64,000 bases of DNA, taken from Meloidogyne chitwoodi (taxonomy: Eukaryota > Nematoda > Chromadorea > Rhabditida > Meloidogynidae). The DNA lies in assembly GCA_015183035.1 (NCBI GenBank), contig JACZZP010000017.1, forward strand, positions 1,860,001-1,924,000. Reading direction: 5' to 3'. The notes beneath the pieces are model-generated. The model had not been told where the DNA came from. It worked only from the letters and a program-made list of their open reading frames with translations, and did not search any database. Made by a program: the position numbers and the translations under genes. This document shows positions 52,766 to 62,696 of the stretch, piece by piece; the stretch's first letter is position 1; each line of letters starts with the position of its first letter.

Positions 52766-55700
52766 ATGGCAAATAATGAGGTCATTTCAACATCTTCTTT
52801 TCTTCCTCTTCTTACATCCTCTATTTCTAACAATAATCTCGAAAATGGAAATTGTTCAGATGTTAGAATTCCTGCTTCTTCTGTAGTTTCTTTCTCTTCT
52901 ACCAATTCTGCTGATGTTTGTATTGACTTAATTGATGAAGGCAATGATGAAAGATTACCAACATCTACGACAAATTTTCAGAATCTGAAACGAACACATG
53001 ATGATGATATTTGTTCGGTAAGTTTTATTTTATAAAGATTAAAACACTAAAACATTTTTTTAATTGTTCATGCTTGTTTTTACAAACAAAAACTTAAAAC
53101 ATAAATATTAAAACAAACTCTAATTAAAACATTTGTAAGACAAACATGAATAAAAACATTTTTGCGAAATTAATTTATTTAAAACATTTACTAAATTACT
53201 ATATATATAATAGGTTTGCAATGACGCTGCTACAGGTAAATTTAATTATAATGTTTAATTAAAAAAATAACATTTTTTTAATAATTAAATTCAAATAAAA
53301 TATATAATAAGATACTAGTGTAGGGTATACCTAACAACTCAAAACAATATTTAATAATCAAAAAATAAATTATTCAAAAATTGAAATCATTGTGAACGAA
53401 TCTCCATTTTAAATTTCTTTTATAAATGAAGGAAAAAACCTCATGGTGATATAATCTTATAAAAATAAAAGTATTAGTTATAACAAGGATTAAAAACTTT
53501 CGGAATGTAGTTGTAGTTAATTTCATCTAATAAAAAATTTGATAAATTGCGATGTTCATATGTTTCATTTAAAGTAATTTCTGATGGAATGACAAAACCC
53601 AATAATATTAAAGACTCTAGGAAACACGCCGAATCAGTCGTTAAGTTTGACATTAATATGGCATATTCTAATTTTTCTTTCTTTGCAAGTTTTTTTATTT
53701 TATGACTGGAAAAGCGAAATTTGGTTGTCATTTTTGTATGGCCAACGTACACTAATTCTTTTCCTTTTCTTATTATGTATACCTTAAGAATATTTTTAAA
53801 TAATATTTTTTATGAAAAGCCAAAAAAATATATACCATTTCTCCTTTATTTTGTTTTTTTAAAAGTTTGATAAAGTTTGTTGTGTCTACAAAATTTCCAT
53901 TTAACACATTATTGTAGATAACACTAATGCCATTGTCAGTGTAAAACGAATTTCGGCCACAAATAATACTATTATAATGTTGTTCACGCAAATGTACCAA
54001 TCCTATACCGCAGTACGGACAATTAATTAGTTTAATTGGATCATCTTCAGAATCATCACTTTCATCTTCATCATTGTTCTCATTCTCATCATCTTCAATT
54101 GTTGATTGTTGTTGAGAAGAAGTCGAGGCATTTTGATTAATTAATGTTGAAGATTCAGCGATTCGTGTAAGGCTGTAATGTAAAAGAAATAAGTTGGAAA
54201 TCAGGGAAACTTATAAATCACACTCAACATAATTAAAAAACTATCAAAGTGAATAAATAAAAAACCTTTGTTTATCCATAGAATTAGCAGGTGCAATATA
54301 ATGGCTAAGTACCAAACCAATTCGTCCAATACATTCAGAATTTGTAGATCCACTAGAAGAACATTGTCTATTAATTAATTTGACTTCACACCATTCTTTT
54401 GTTTTATTGTAACTGAGTACTTCAACCTTAAAAATATTTGTTACGTATTCTATTAATTTCTCTAAAACTTTATTATTTAAATTTTATTTTCATAACTCTA
54501 CCCATTAATTTGTTTTATTTTTATTAAACTAAAAAAACCTGATCTCCTTTTTTTAAAGATAATTTTTCTTCTCCAGCTCCATAAAAATCATAAAGTGCTA
54601 CAAATAAATTATTTGAACATCCTTTAGATAAATTTTCTTCAGGCGACGTTATTTGTGAAGAATTTTGTTGTTTCTTGTTTCTTTTATTTTCTTCTATATT
54701 TTCTATTGAAGCTAAGAGTGATGTTTCCTAAATAGTCAAGTATTAAAATGCCTTAAAGGTTTTAAATAAGACCATATTTTTAAATTAAACATAACTATAA
54801 TTATTATAAATATTTTTTAAACTTTAATAAACCTCTTATCAGAACTTCCAGCAATTTCTATCTGTTGTTGTTTCTTGTTCCTTCGGGCGGTTAATGCATT
54901 TTGTCTTGCTTCTGCTGTTTGTCGTTCACGATTAGGTTTTTTGTCCTTCCTGACTGTTCCACTAATCTTACCAATTCTTTTATAAAAAGCCTGGTCTTTC
55001 ATTTTGTTGTCCTAAAAATGTTTACATGTTCATATTTGTCGAAAAATGTTTATTTCTTTGATATTTTTTTTCGTAAATATTCTTCGAAGAATACTTCATT
55101 AAAAAAACAGACAGTTTTTTTTTTAAACAGACCAAACCCAAAATTTTGAATTTTAAAATTTATAAGCAAAATATCCTCTATTAATTAAAGATCAAATTTG
55201 AAGCACAAAATAAACTTTAAATAAAACTTTACAATTTAAAACTAAACTTGAAACAAACTTGAGGAATACATTAAAAAATAAACTTAAGTTATCTTTTTTT
55301 CTTTTCTCTTAATAAAAGGTTATCTTTTTTTCCTTTTCTCTATAGGTAGGAAAATAAAAACGTTTCGCCAATTTTAAAAATCACTTGTTTTTAAATAAAT
55401 AGCAGCCGTCAAAAATAATTTATATTTTATTTGAATTTAATTTTAAAAAATTATATTTTATAAACATTTTTTTCCAGGAATACATTATGGCACTCCTTCA
55501 TGCAATGGATGGTAAAATAATAATTATTTTTTTAAATTTAATTCTATTTATTAAATTGTGAAATATCACAAAAATATTTTAATTAATTTATAATTTAAAG
55601 CAAATAAAATATTTTTTCTTTCTAAAATGTTTCATTTTTTCGGAAAAATAAAGGAAAAATTAAAAATGTTTTATAAAATCTTAAAAAATTGAAGTAATTA

Positions 55701-58700
55701 ATTGATAAAGAATTGTATAATTTATAAAATTATTAAATAAGTCTTAAAATAATTATTAATAAATATTTAATAATTATTTTCTTAAGTAAAACTTTCTTCC
55801 GTCGTACTGTTATGAAAAAACAGGTGTTTAAATGCCAATTTGATGGAAATTGCCCTGTAGATAAAAGTGTTCGTTGTTCGTGTAGACATTGCAGATTTAA
55901 AAAATGTTTAGAGGCGGGAATGAGCAAAGAATGTAATTTTTATATTTTAAAATTTTTGGTTATTTTTAAATATGTACATATTTACAATTGCTTGGAAGCT
56001 CGTACCAAAATTCGTACTCGTACTACGAGGTCAAGTACGAGTACGAGGTGAAAAAATACTCGTACTACGAGGTACGAGTACGAGCAAAATCAAATTTCCA
56101 AGCACTGATTTTAACTAAATAATTGGACAATATTAATATTTCATTTTTTCAGCTATACAAAATAATCGAGACCCTATTGGTTATACAAAAAGAACAAGAA
56201 AGTAAATTAAAATTTTTTTATTAAAAATTAAAAATAAATTTAAGAATTCAAATTCCCACTGATGAAAATAACCCATCATCCTCCTTAGAAACAACTATAA
56301 ACACTTCTACTGCTCCTTCAACATTTACAAATTCATTAGAAGCGGAAGCTGCTTTAAACACATTTATGAATACAACAATAATAAACGGAACAAGCAATAA
56401 TAATGAACAAAGTAATATAGCTATAAATACTTTCCGGAAAACAATACCTATAATAAAAATAAAATTATTTCCGGAAATGGAACACAAAAATTCTAAACTA
56501 GTTTTCCGAAAAACCTTGTTTTAAAGTTCAATTTTCTGGAAAACATGTTTTAATGTTTTAAAATACAAGTTTTCCGGAAAATATTGTGTCTTATCGAAAA
56601 ATACATTCTTATAATCATTTTCCGGAAATAATATTTACAAATAATATTCAAAGTTTCTATTATAGTTAATAGACAACAAACTATTTCTCCTTCAATTATT
56701 GAACACGTACAAGAAGATTTATTGTTGCAGCGAATATTTGGAATTGAATATATTTTAATTACAATTAGGTAATTTTAAATTAATATATTTTTATTTTTTT
56801 TAATTTTGGAGGAATAGTAAACTTAATGTCCAAAAGTCTTTTAATGATCTTCTTTTAAATTCATCATTATTCGAAGACCCTGTTACAATTAAAAAAATGG
56901 CTTCACTGTCCTTTCAAACGCCTACTACATTGAGACGGGCAGAACAGAAAGATCATCTTTACTGGCATGAGCGTGACTGGTTCATTATGATTGAATGGGC
57001 TAAAATGCTTCCTGTTTATCAACAATTGGATTTAAGTGATAAAGTAATATTTTTTAAATAGAATTTAATTTAAATTAATTCTTCAGTTGTCCTTGCTCAG
57101 ATATTCTGCCATTACTTTTCCATCATTAATACAGTGCTTTTACACCCCCGATGTTGGGCAAGATGCAATTGTTTTTCCTGATGGGGCATTTTTTGATAGA
57201 AAAATGGAAACAGACAGGTCATTCAAATAATTATATTATTTTAATTTTCTTTTACAGATCAATGGGTTTTCATCGTAAAAATTTCAAAATGTTGGATAAT
57301 CTCTTAGATCCAATTCGTAGAATTAAAATAGATCAAAATGAGTTTGCTGGAGCAAAAGCAGTTTTCTTTCTTAACCCCGGTACTTTTGAATATGGTAATT
57401 TTCGTCCTTTTAATATGGTAATTTGACCCAGATTCAGACGCCGATGATTTGTCGTCTGCAGCAAAACAAAAAATATCTGTTGCTCGTTCAGCTATTACAA
57501 ATGCTTTGTATCGTTATATGGTACAAAAAAGAGGTCCTGAAGAAGCTGCTGAAAAATTTGGAAAATTGGTTAGTTTATTTATAGAAATAAATTTAAAATT
57601 ATTTTTTATTTTTCTATTAAGATGGTATGTGTAGACAATTATGTGTTGCAGCAATTGAGGATGACATTATGATTGGCTAAATGAGGATGCGACAATTGAG
57701 GAAAATATAATAATATTTAATTACAAAATATAATACAAAATAATATTTAAAAAATTAATAATCATCCTCATTAGCCATTCTCCAATATCATCCTCATTTG
57801 TCGCCTCCTTAACCTTCAATGCAGGAATGCAATTTTAATATAGTATATTCCGGAAAATACAAACTCTTTAAAAATATCAGAATTTATTCCAAACATTCCG
57901 GAAATATACAAAATCAGAATTTTAAAGAAACATTCCGGAAATATACAAAATCAGAATTTTAAAGAAACATTCCGGAAATTAAAAAACAGAATTTTAATGA
58001 AACATTCCGGAAATACAAACAATTTATTTCCCTTAAATTTACAGATGTTGCTTGGTACTGCTATTTCTACAATTTCTTATGAGATGCGGGAAGCAGTTAG
58101 TAAGTATATTTTTTAATTTCATAAGAATAATAAATTAAAAAATTATTTTTCTAGTTGTCGCAGACTTTTTTAATCAAATTCAATTTTCTGATTTTGCTCG
58201 ACAAATTTTATTTCCTAATAATTTAAATAATATATTACCTAATGATAACTCTCAACAAAGTGAAATTAATAATAGCTTAAATAACAATCAAAATTCTTTA
58301 ACAAATCAAGTATTAACTCAACAAAATTTTCCTTCAATTTTTAATAATAATTTTGTTTCTTCTAATGCTCTTCCTTCCTCTCAATTAATTATTCCACCAT
58401 CTACTCAAGTAAATAATAATAATAATATTTTTCCTTCTACTACTACTACTACTAATAATAATAATACTCCAATGAATGTATTGAATGGTTTAAGTAATTA
58501 TTTTGCTAACAATGCGAATGGTATACCACAACAAATGCCTATTCAACTACAAAACTCTATAATGACAAATCAACCACAACAACAATATATCGGATCTGAT
58601 GGAAGCTTAAGCTATATGCAGCAAATTCACGCTTCACAGCTACAACAACTTCAACAAAAAACACAATTTCAAAGATCCTCCTTCCCCATGGTATCTGCCA

Positions 58701-59495
58701 CGACATTTGGATTACAACAACAACTTTTAAGTTCTGCTTCTGATTCTAGACCAACAACATTTGTCACAACAGTAGGAGAGAACGAAAGAAATTCACAACA
58801 AATTGCTCAGCAACAAATTGTTCAACAACAAATTGCTCATCAATATTTAAACCAAGAAACTGTTCGCCAAACAACTCCAAAACTTTCTTCATTATCACAG
58901 TCTAATATTATATCACCCATAAATCCAACTTCTCACCATTTAACACCTCAACAACTTTCTGAGACAAATTTGCAACAGTTACAATTTTTAACAAACCAAA
59001 ACAATTTTGTATTAAATAATAATATTCCCCAAACAACATTATTTGATCAATCAAATATCTCTCAAACTCAATTGAATGATATATCTTCTGTTCAGCTAAA
59101 TGTATTTTTTAAACTTAAAAAACATTTTTTTTATTATTTTCCGGAAAGTATTTAATTTTTAATATTTTGTATTTTCCGGAAAGTATTTAATTTTTAATAT
59201 TTTGTATTTTCCGGAAAGTATTTAATTTTTATTAATTTGTATTTTCCGGAAAGTATTTAATTTTTATTATTTTGTATTTTCCGGAAAGTATTTAATTTTT
59301 ATTATTTTGTATTTTCCGGAAAGTATTTAATTTTTAATATTTTGTATATTCCGGAAAGTATTTAATATTTTTAAGGATCAACAGCCATTTACACCTACAT
59401 CATTCTTTTCCGGTTTAAATTCTTCAGGTCAATCACAACCATCGAGTGCTCAGTCTCAGAATTCATCACCTCCTAGTGTTATAAATATTCAATAA
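52766..59495 (+). CDS. Nuclear hormone receptor, HNF4-type nematode family
   Basis: Ligand-regulated transcription factor. N-terminal Ser-rich exon 52766-53017, a 22-nt microexon 53214-53235, then 55478-55511 and 55787-55932 join in phase. They give a complete two-finger DNA-binding domain: CSVCNDAATGIHYGTPSCNG, CKTFFRRTVMKKQVFKC, CPVDKSVRCSCRHCRFKKCL. The P-box is CNGCKT. The A-box-like AIQNNRDPIGYTKRTRK follows. The ligand-binding domain covers about 56690-58200 (HVQEDLLLQRIFGIEY, WHERDWFIMIEWAKMLPVYQ, LSLLRYSAITFPSLIQCF, VARSAITNALYRYMVQKRGP, MLLGTAISTISYEMREAV). A long Asn/Gln-rich tail (58200-59110 plus the last exon) ends SSPPSVINIQ. The 2242-nt intron 53236-55477 hosts another gene on the opposite strand. 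Some borders around 56340-56690 are uncertain. I cannot name the orthologous nhr gene. Confidence 0.9.
53474..55002 (-). CDS. Nested chimeric gene: Abl-like SH3, zinc-finger-like segment, GIY-YIG-like domain
   Basis: Lies wholly inside an intron of the nuclear receptor, opposite strand. The exon with MKDQAFYKRIGKIS follows TTTTTAG, a possible SL acceptor. Then an SH3 domain: NLFVALYDFYGAGEEKLSLK, KGDQVEVLSYNKTKEWCEVK, GRIGLVLSHYIAPANSMDK. This is closest to Abl-family SH3 and its linker (ALYDF, EWCE, xxNSxDK), but the family's GWVPSNYI is GLVLSHYI, so the groove Trp and Pro are lost. Next are a Gln/Ser and acidic linker and CPYCGIGLVHLREQHYNSII-C, a zinc-finger-like segment. The end resembles GIY-YIG nucleases: MVYIIRKGKELVYVGHTK, then RFSSHKI, ACFLESLIL and EITLNET, offering Tyr, YVG, Arg, Glu and Asn in order. 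Junctions from the SH3 exon onward are in phase; the first exon (54833-55002) does not join the second with the obvious donor and acceptor, so it may need another splice pair or belong elsewhere. GIY-YIG is a motif-level inference. Confidence 0.72.
55985..56110. mobile_element. Short MITE-like element with TACGAG repeats in the receptor intron
   Basis: TTGCTTGGAAGCTCGTACC at the left faces TTTCCAAGCACTG at the right (about 8-10-bp inverted ends), enclosing many TACGAG/CTCGTA copies in both orientations that can fold. No clear target duplication. The design (short inverted ends plus subterminal TACGA-type repeats) resembles the 1-kb element at 29435. Confidence 0.5.
56440..56645. repeat. TTTTCCGGAAAA repeats in a receptor intron
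   Basis: At least six occurrences of TTCCGGAAA or a one-base variant within 200 bp, spaced irregularly. This marks the segment as intron or decayed exon edge; the upstream open frame (LEAEAALNTFMN) probably ends at a donor before the first copies. Confidence 0.65.
57640..57835. repeat. Inverted and direct GAGGATG repeats (MITE-like) in a receptor intron
   Basis: AATTGAGGATGACATTATG, then GGCTAAATGAGGATGCGAC, is mirrored by CATCCTCATTAGCC and ATCATCCTCATTTGTCGCC, with about 60 bp of A/T between. Outer bases (GTTGCAGCAATTGA against TCAATGCAGGAAT) also pair weakly. It lies between the exons ending EKFGKL and starting MLLGTA. Confidence 0.6.
57845..58020. repeat. Tandem ATTCCGGAAATATACAAAAT-type repeat
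   Basis: About five copies of a 35-40-bp unit combining CATTCCGGAAATATAC with AAAATCAGAATTTTAAAG, immediately upstream of the MLLGTA exon. Confidence 0.75.
59125..59370. repeat. Seven-copy 35-bp repeat forming the last receptor intron
   Basis: Seven direct copies of TTTTCCGGAAAGTATTTAAT plus TTTTAATATTTTGTA fill the whole last intron, from the donor after SSVQLN to the acceptor before DQQPFTPTSF. Copies are nearly identical, so the array expanded recently. Confidence 0.9.
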
Positions 59496-60835
59496 ATAAA
59501 TGTTTTTAATATTATTTTTTATTGCATTTTAAAATGTATTAAATAGTTCCCCATTTTTTCCTCATTTTTTATTAATTTTAAAAATTAAATTTTTTATTTT
59601 TCATTTTTTTATTAATTTTTCAGAATTTAAAAAATCTTTTATTTATTTTCACAAAATAATGTAAATACCTCAATAAATTATTTTAATTTATTTCCTTTTT
59701 TTAATATTTATTTTTCTTCTTTTCTAACTAGTAAAACTTTAGTTCTTTCCACCCTTCAAAAAATTCCTCAATCTCCTTAATTATGGAAAAAAATTATTTA
59801 TTTTTTTTTGCATTCTGTGATTTTTTCTTTTTAATTTGATATTTTTTGTCAATCTTTTTTCACTCAATTATATTTTCTAAAAACTATTTTAAATTATTTA
59901 TGAAAAGTTTTAAATTTTAAAATCTTTTTGTTCGAATAAATTTTTTCTAGTCATAAATATAAATTAATATTTCTTTTTTAAAAATACATTCGTTGAAAAA
60001 TAATAGTTTTTTTCTTTTTTATAGAGCAATTTAACTTATAAAATTTAAATAAAATACAAACTTTTAAAAAAAAGTGTACATTTTGAAATTTTTATTTTAT
60101 GATAAAAAAAAGTTAATAGAACAAAAAAATAGAAGAAGAAAAATCTCACAAAAATACACATAAAATTATAAATAAAAAGCTATATAAATATTATTTTTAT
60201 TTATTTATTAAAAAAAGTTGTAGTAATTTTAAGAGAGAACCCTTACAGTTAGAGAAAGTTTATTTTTGGTTAATCGTAAAGTTTTCCATTGTTTGGTCAA
60301 ACGAACATTTTACATTTTTCAAACTTAACACTTTTCTTTTTTTTACATTTTATTTTTCTTTTTTTCTTTTTTTCTATTTTCTCTATTTTCTTTCTTTCTC
60401 TCATTTTCTTCTCTTTTCTTTTTTCCTTTTTCTTTCATTATTGGCTCTGCCCAAACAACTTCTCGACATTCTCGTGACTTTTCACATGAAATTCATTTTT
60501 GTCTAAAACTTCTGATATTTTTGGAATTTAAATAAATAAATAAATATATTTTATAAAAATAAGGAAAAGAAAGAAAAATTTTTATATATATTTTATTATA
60601 AAGCAAACATTAAAAAAAAAAGGCGCGTGAATGCTTTTTAACTTTTTTTCTTCTTTTCTTTCTTCCTTTTTTAGCTAAAAATTGTATTGGTTTACACAAT
60701 TGTCAAAAATTAAAGAGAGGGGGGTTAATTTAATTTTAATATTTTTGAAAAATAAAATTAAATATATTTTTTTCTTTTCCTTTTTTTAGAGAACTTTAAC
60801 TAACAAAAATATATTTATTTTAATTTAAAAAATCA
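59496..60835. other. Intergenic between receptor and cyclin-like gene
   Basis: Includes the receptor 3' UTR and a pyrimidine-rich tract at 60330-60450 whose TTT/TCT repeats open a meaningless Phe/Ser frame. A TTTTTTTAG acceptor near 60790 lies before the cyclin-like ATG. Confidence 0.5.
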
Positions 60836-62696
60836 ATGAATAATGAAACAACAACAAAAATTGTGGAAAATGTCTTTTCACCAAAAAATTCAGCATTATA
60901 TACCCTTTCACGTGTATTACTCAATTCTTTGCTTTTTAAAAGTGCAAATGAATGTAATGAATTGAGTAAACATCAACAACAACAATACAAGGTTTTTTTT
61001 TAATTTTAAAAGTATTTTTATTATTTTTTAAATTTTTAGGGAGCTGATTTACTCTTTGATCGTAACAAACAGGTTAAATGGATTTTACTTTTGGGACGTC
61101 GTTTTCGTCTTGGATTGAGTACTGTTGGATTATCTATTGCTATATTAGATAAAATTATGAGAATGGTTAAGGTTTGATTTTATTTTATTTTTTTATTTTA
61201 TTTTTAATAGAAGGATTTGTCATCCTCTTTTTCCTAAAATTAATTTTTAAAAATAAATATATATTTTTTTAAAGGTTCAAGGGAAATATTTGCATTGCTT
61301 AGCTGTGTCCGCCCTTGGATTGGCAGTCAAATTTCATGAAGAGATTGATGCTGAATCTGAGGCCTTTGAAACAAACAGAGCAGCTGCAATTATTATGGCC
61401 ATTCCATCACCTGAGCCCTTAAATTCTGATGAGTTGGCTGCTGAAATTAGAGCACAATCTGAATTTTCTCAAAAGGTTTTTTTGAATTTAATTATTAAAA
61501 TTAAAAATTGAGGAATTTTTGGGAAAATTAAAAATCTTTGTTGGAAAATAAGAAAACCTATACTCTTATAAAGATTGAAAATTTAAAAAAAATGTTAGGT
61601 CTGAAAAATAAAAAAATGTTGGCTTTGGGTAAAGTCAAAAAATGTCTTTCTATTTTCCTTATTAATTTAAATAATTTTTAATCTTTTTAGGAATTAAATC
61701 GTATGGAACGAACATTGCTTTCTAGGCTTAATTGGGATTTGCTTTTACCAAGTATTTTAATTTTTAAATATTTTTTAAATTAAAAATTGTTTTTTTTTGA
61801 CCTTTTTTAATTAAAAATAAAACAATTTTTATTTTAATTAATTTTTACCTAAACTTTTCTTCAGGTTTTGACCGTTTTTTACATGCAATGTTAGCTGTAA
61901 TTGGAACACCTCATTTAGCTGTTTCACGCATTTTGCGTCGTAATTTTGAGGTTTTTCTTTTTTACTTAATTATATTTAAATTAAATTAATTTTTTTTCAA
62001 GTTAATAATATCAAATGGTCATTTAGTTTGGTCTTATTCTTCTTCAGTTTTGGCCCTTTCAACACTTTCAGTTATGTTAGAATTTACAACTAATGAATGG
62101 AGAAGAATAACACAATCATTAACTAATATTTTTCAGGTTTATTATTATAAATTTATTTTAATTTTTTAAAAAATTTTTTTTTTTAATTAAATTTTCAACA
62201 ATTTTAATATTTTTTTTAAGTTAAAAATTCAATTTAAACTAAATAGTTTAATAGCTTCCCTTAAGTTTGTTTCTAGTGTAGTCGGTAATGTGTTAGGCTA
62301 CGACAGAAAGGGTAGAGGGTTCGAATCCTGGCGATATAAAAAATTGGTAATTTTATCATTTTTTGATAAAAATTATAGAATAAATTTCAAAAAATATTAA
62401 AAATCATTTTTAAAATTTTTAAACCATTTAACCTTCTTTAGATTGACACTTTTTGTCTGTTAAAATGTCGTGAAGAGGCAGGAGAACTTTTACGAAATAA
62501 TTATTGGATTAAAAGTCGTCAAAAACCTTTAATAAATTATAATATATTAATTCCAATAATACCTGCATTAATTACTAATAATGAAAATAAAAAAAGACAA
62601 TATTATAAAACAACAAAACAATTTAATAAAAATAATAATTTTAAAAAATTACAAAATGATTGGGGAGAAAAGAAAGAAGAAGGAGTAGAAGAGTAG
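60836..62696 (+). CDS. Cyclin G/I-like protein
   Basis: Cell-cycle-type cyclin-box protein. Exons read MNNETTTKIVENVFSPKNSA; GADLLFDRNKQVKWILLLGR; RFRLGLSTVGLSIAILDKIM; VQGKYLHCLAVSALGLAVKF, then HEE, the cyclin-box core; ELNRMERTLLSRLNWDLLLP; SFDRFLHAMLAVIGTP; SSSVLALSTLSVMLEFTTNE; and FCLLKCREEAGELLRNNYW. A basic tail ends GEKKEEGVEE at 62694-62696. The pattern LDKIMRM-VQGKYLHC-LAVKFHEE followed by RMExxLLxxLxW best fits cyclin G/I rather than A, B, D or E types. Insertion of an acidic and Ala-rich stretch (ESEAFETNRAAAIIM) inside the box is unusual. The kinase partner cannot be told. The frame opens right after a probable SL acceptor. A tRNA-like sequence lies in the last intron. Confidence 0.8.
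62266..62338 (+). other. tRNA-like sequence (A-box and B-box), pseudogene or SINE
   Basis: In the last cyclin intron, TAGTGTAGTCGGTAATG resembles a tRNA A-box and GGGTTCGAATCC is a near-perfect B-box, about 35 bp apart as in tRNA genes. The outer sequences (TTGTTTC and CGATATA) do not form an acceptor stem, and the T-arm stem has mismatches. A working tRNA is therefore unlikely. A decayed tRNA or the head of a tRNA-derived SINE are both possible. Confidence 0.5.

Noticed and set aside
54901..55149. 82-codon plus frame opposite the nested gene
   Set aside because: Shadow of the minus-strand exon encoding KKPNRERQTAEARQ; Phe/Ser-rich and without splice support.
56248..56487. 79-codon minus hydrophobic frame
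   Set aside because: Shadow of the receptor exon that encodes IPTDENNPSSSLETT on the plus strand.
60289..60477. 62-codon Phe/Ser frame
   Set aside because: Translation of a TTT/TCT pyrimidine tract in the intergenic region.
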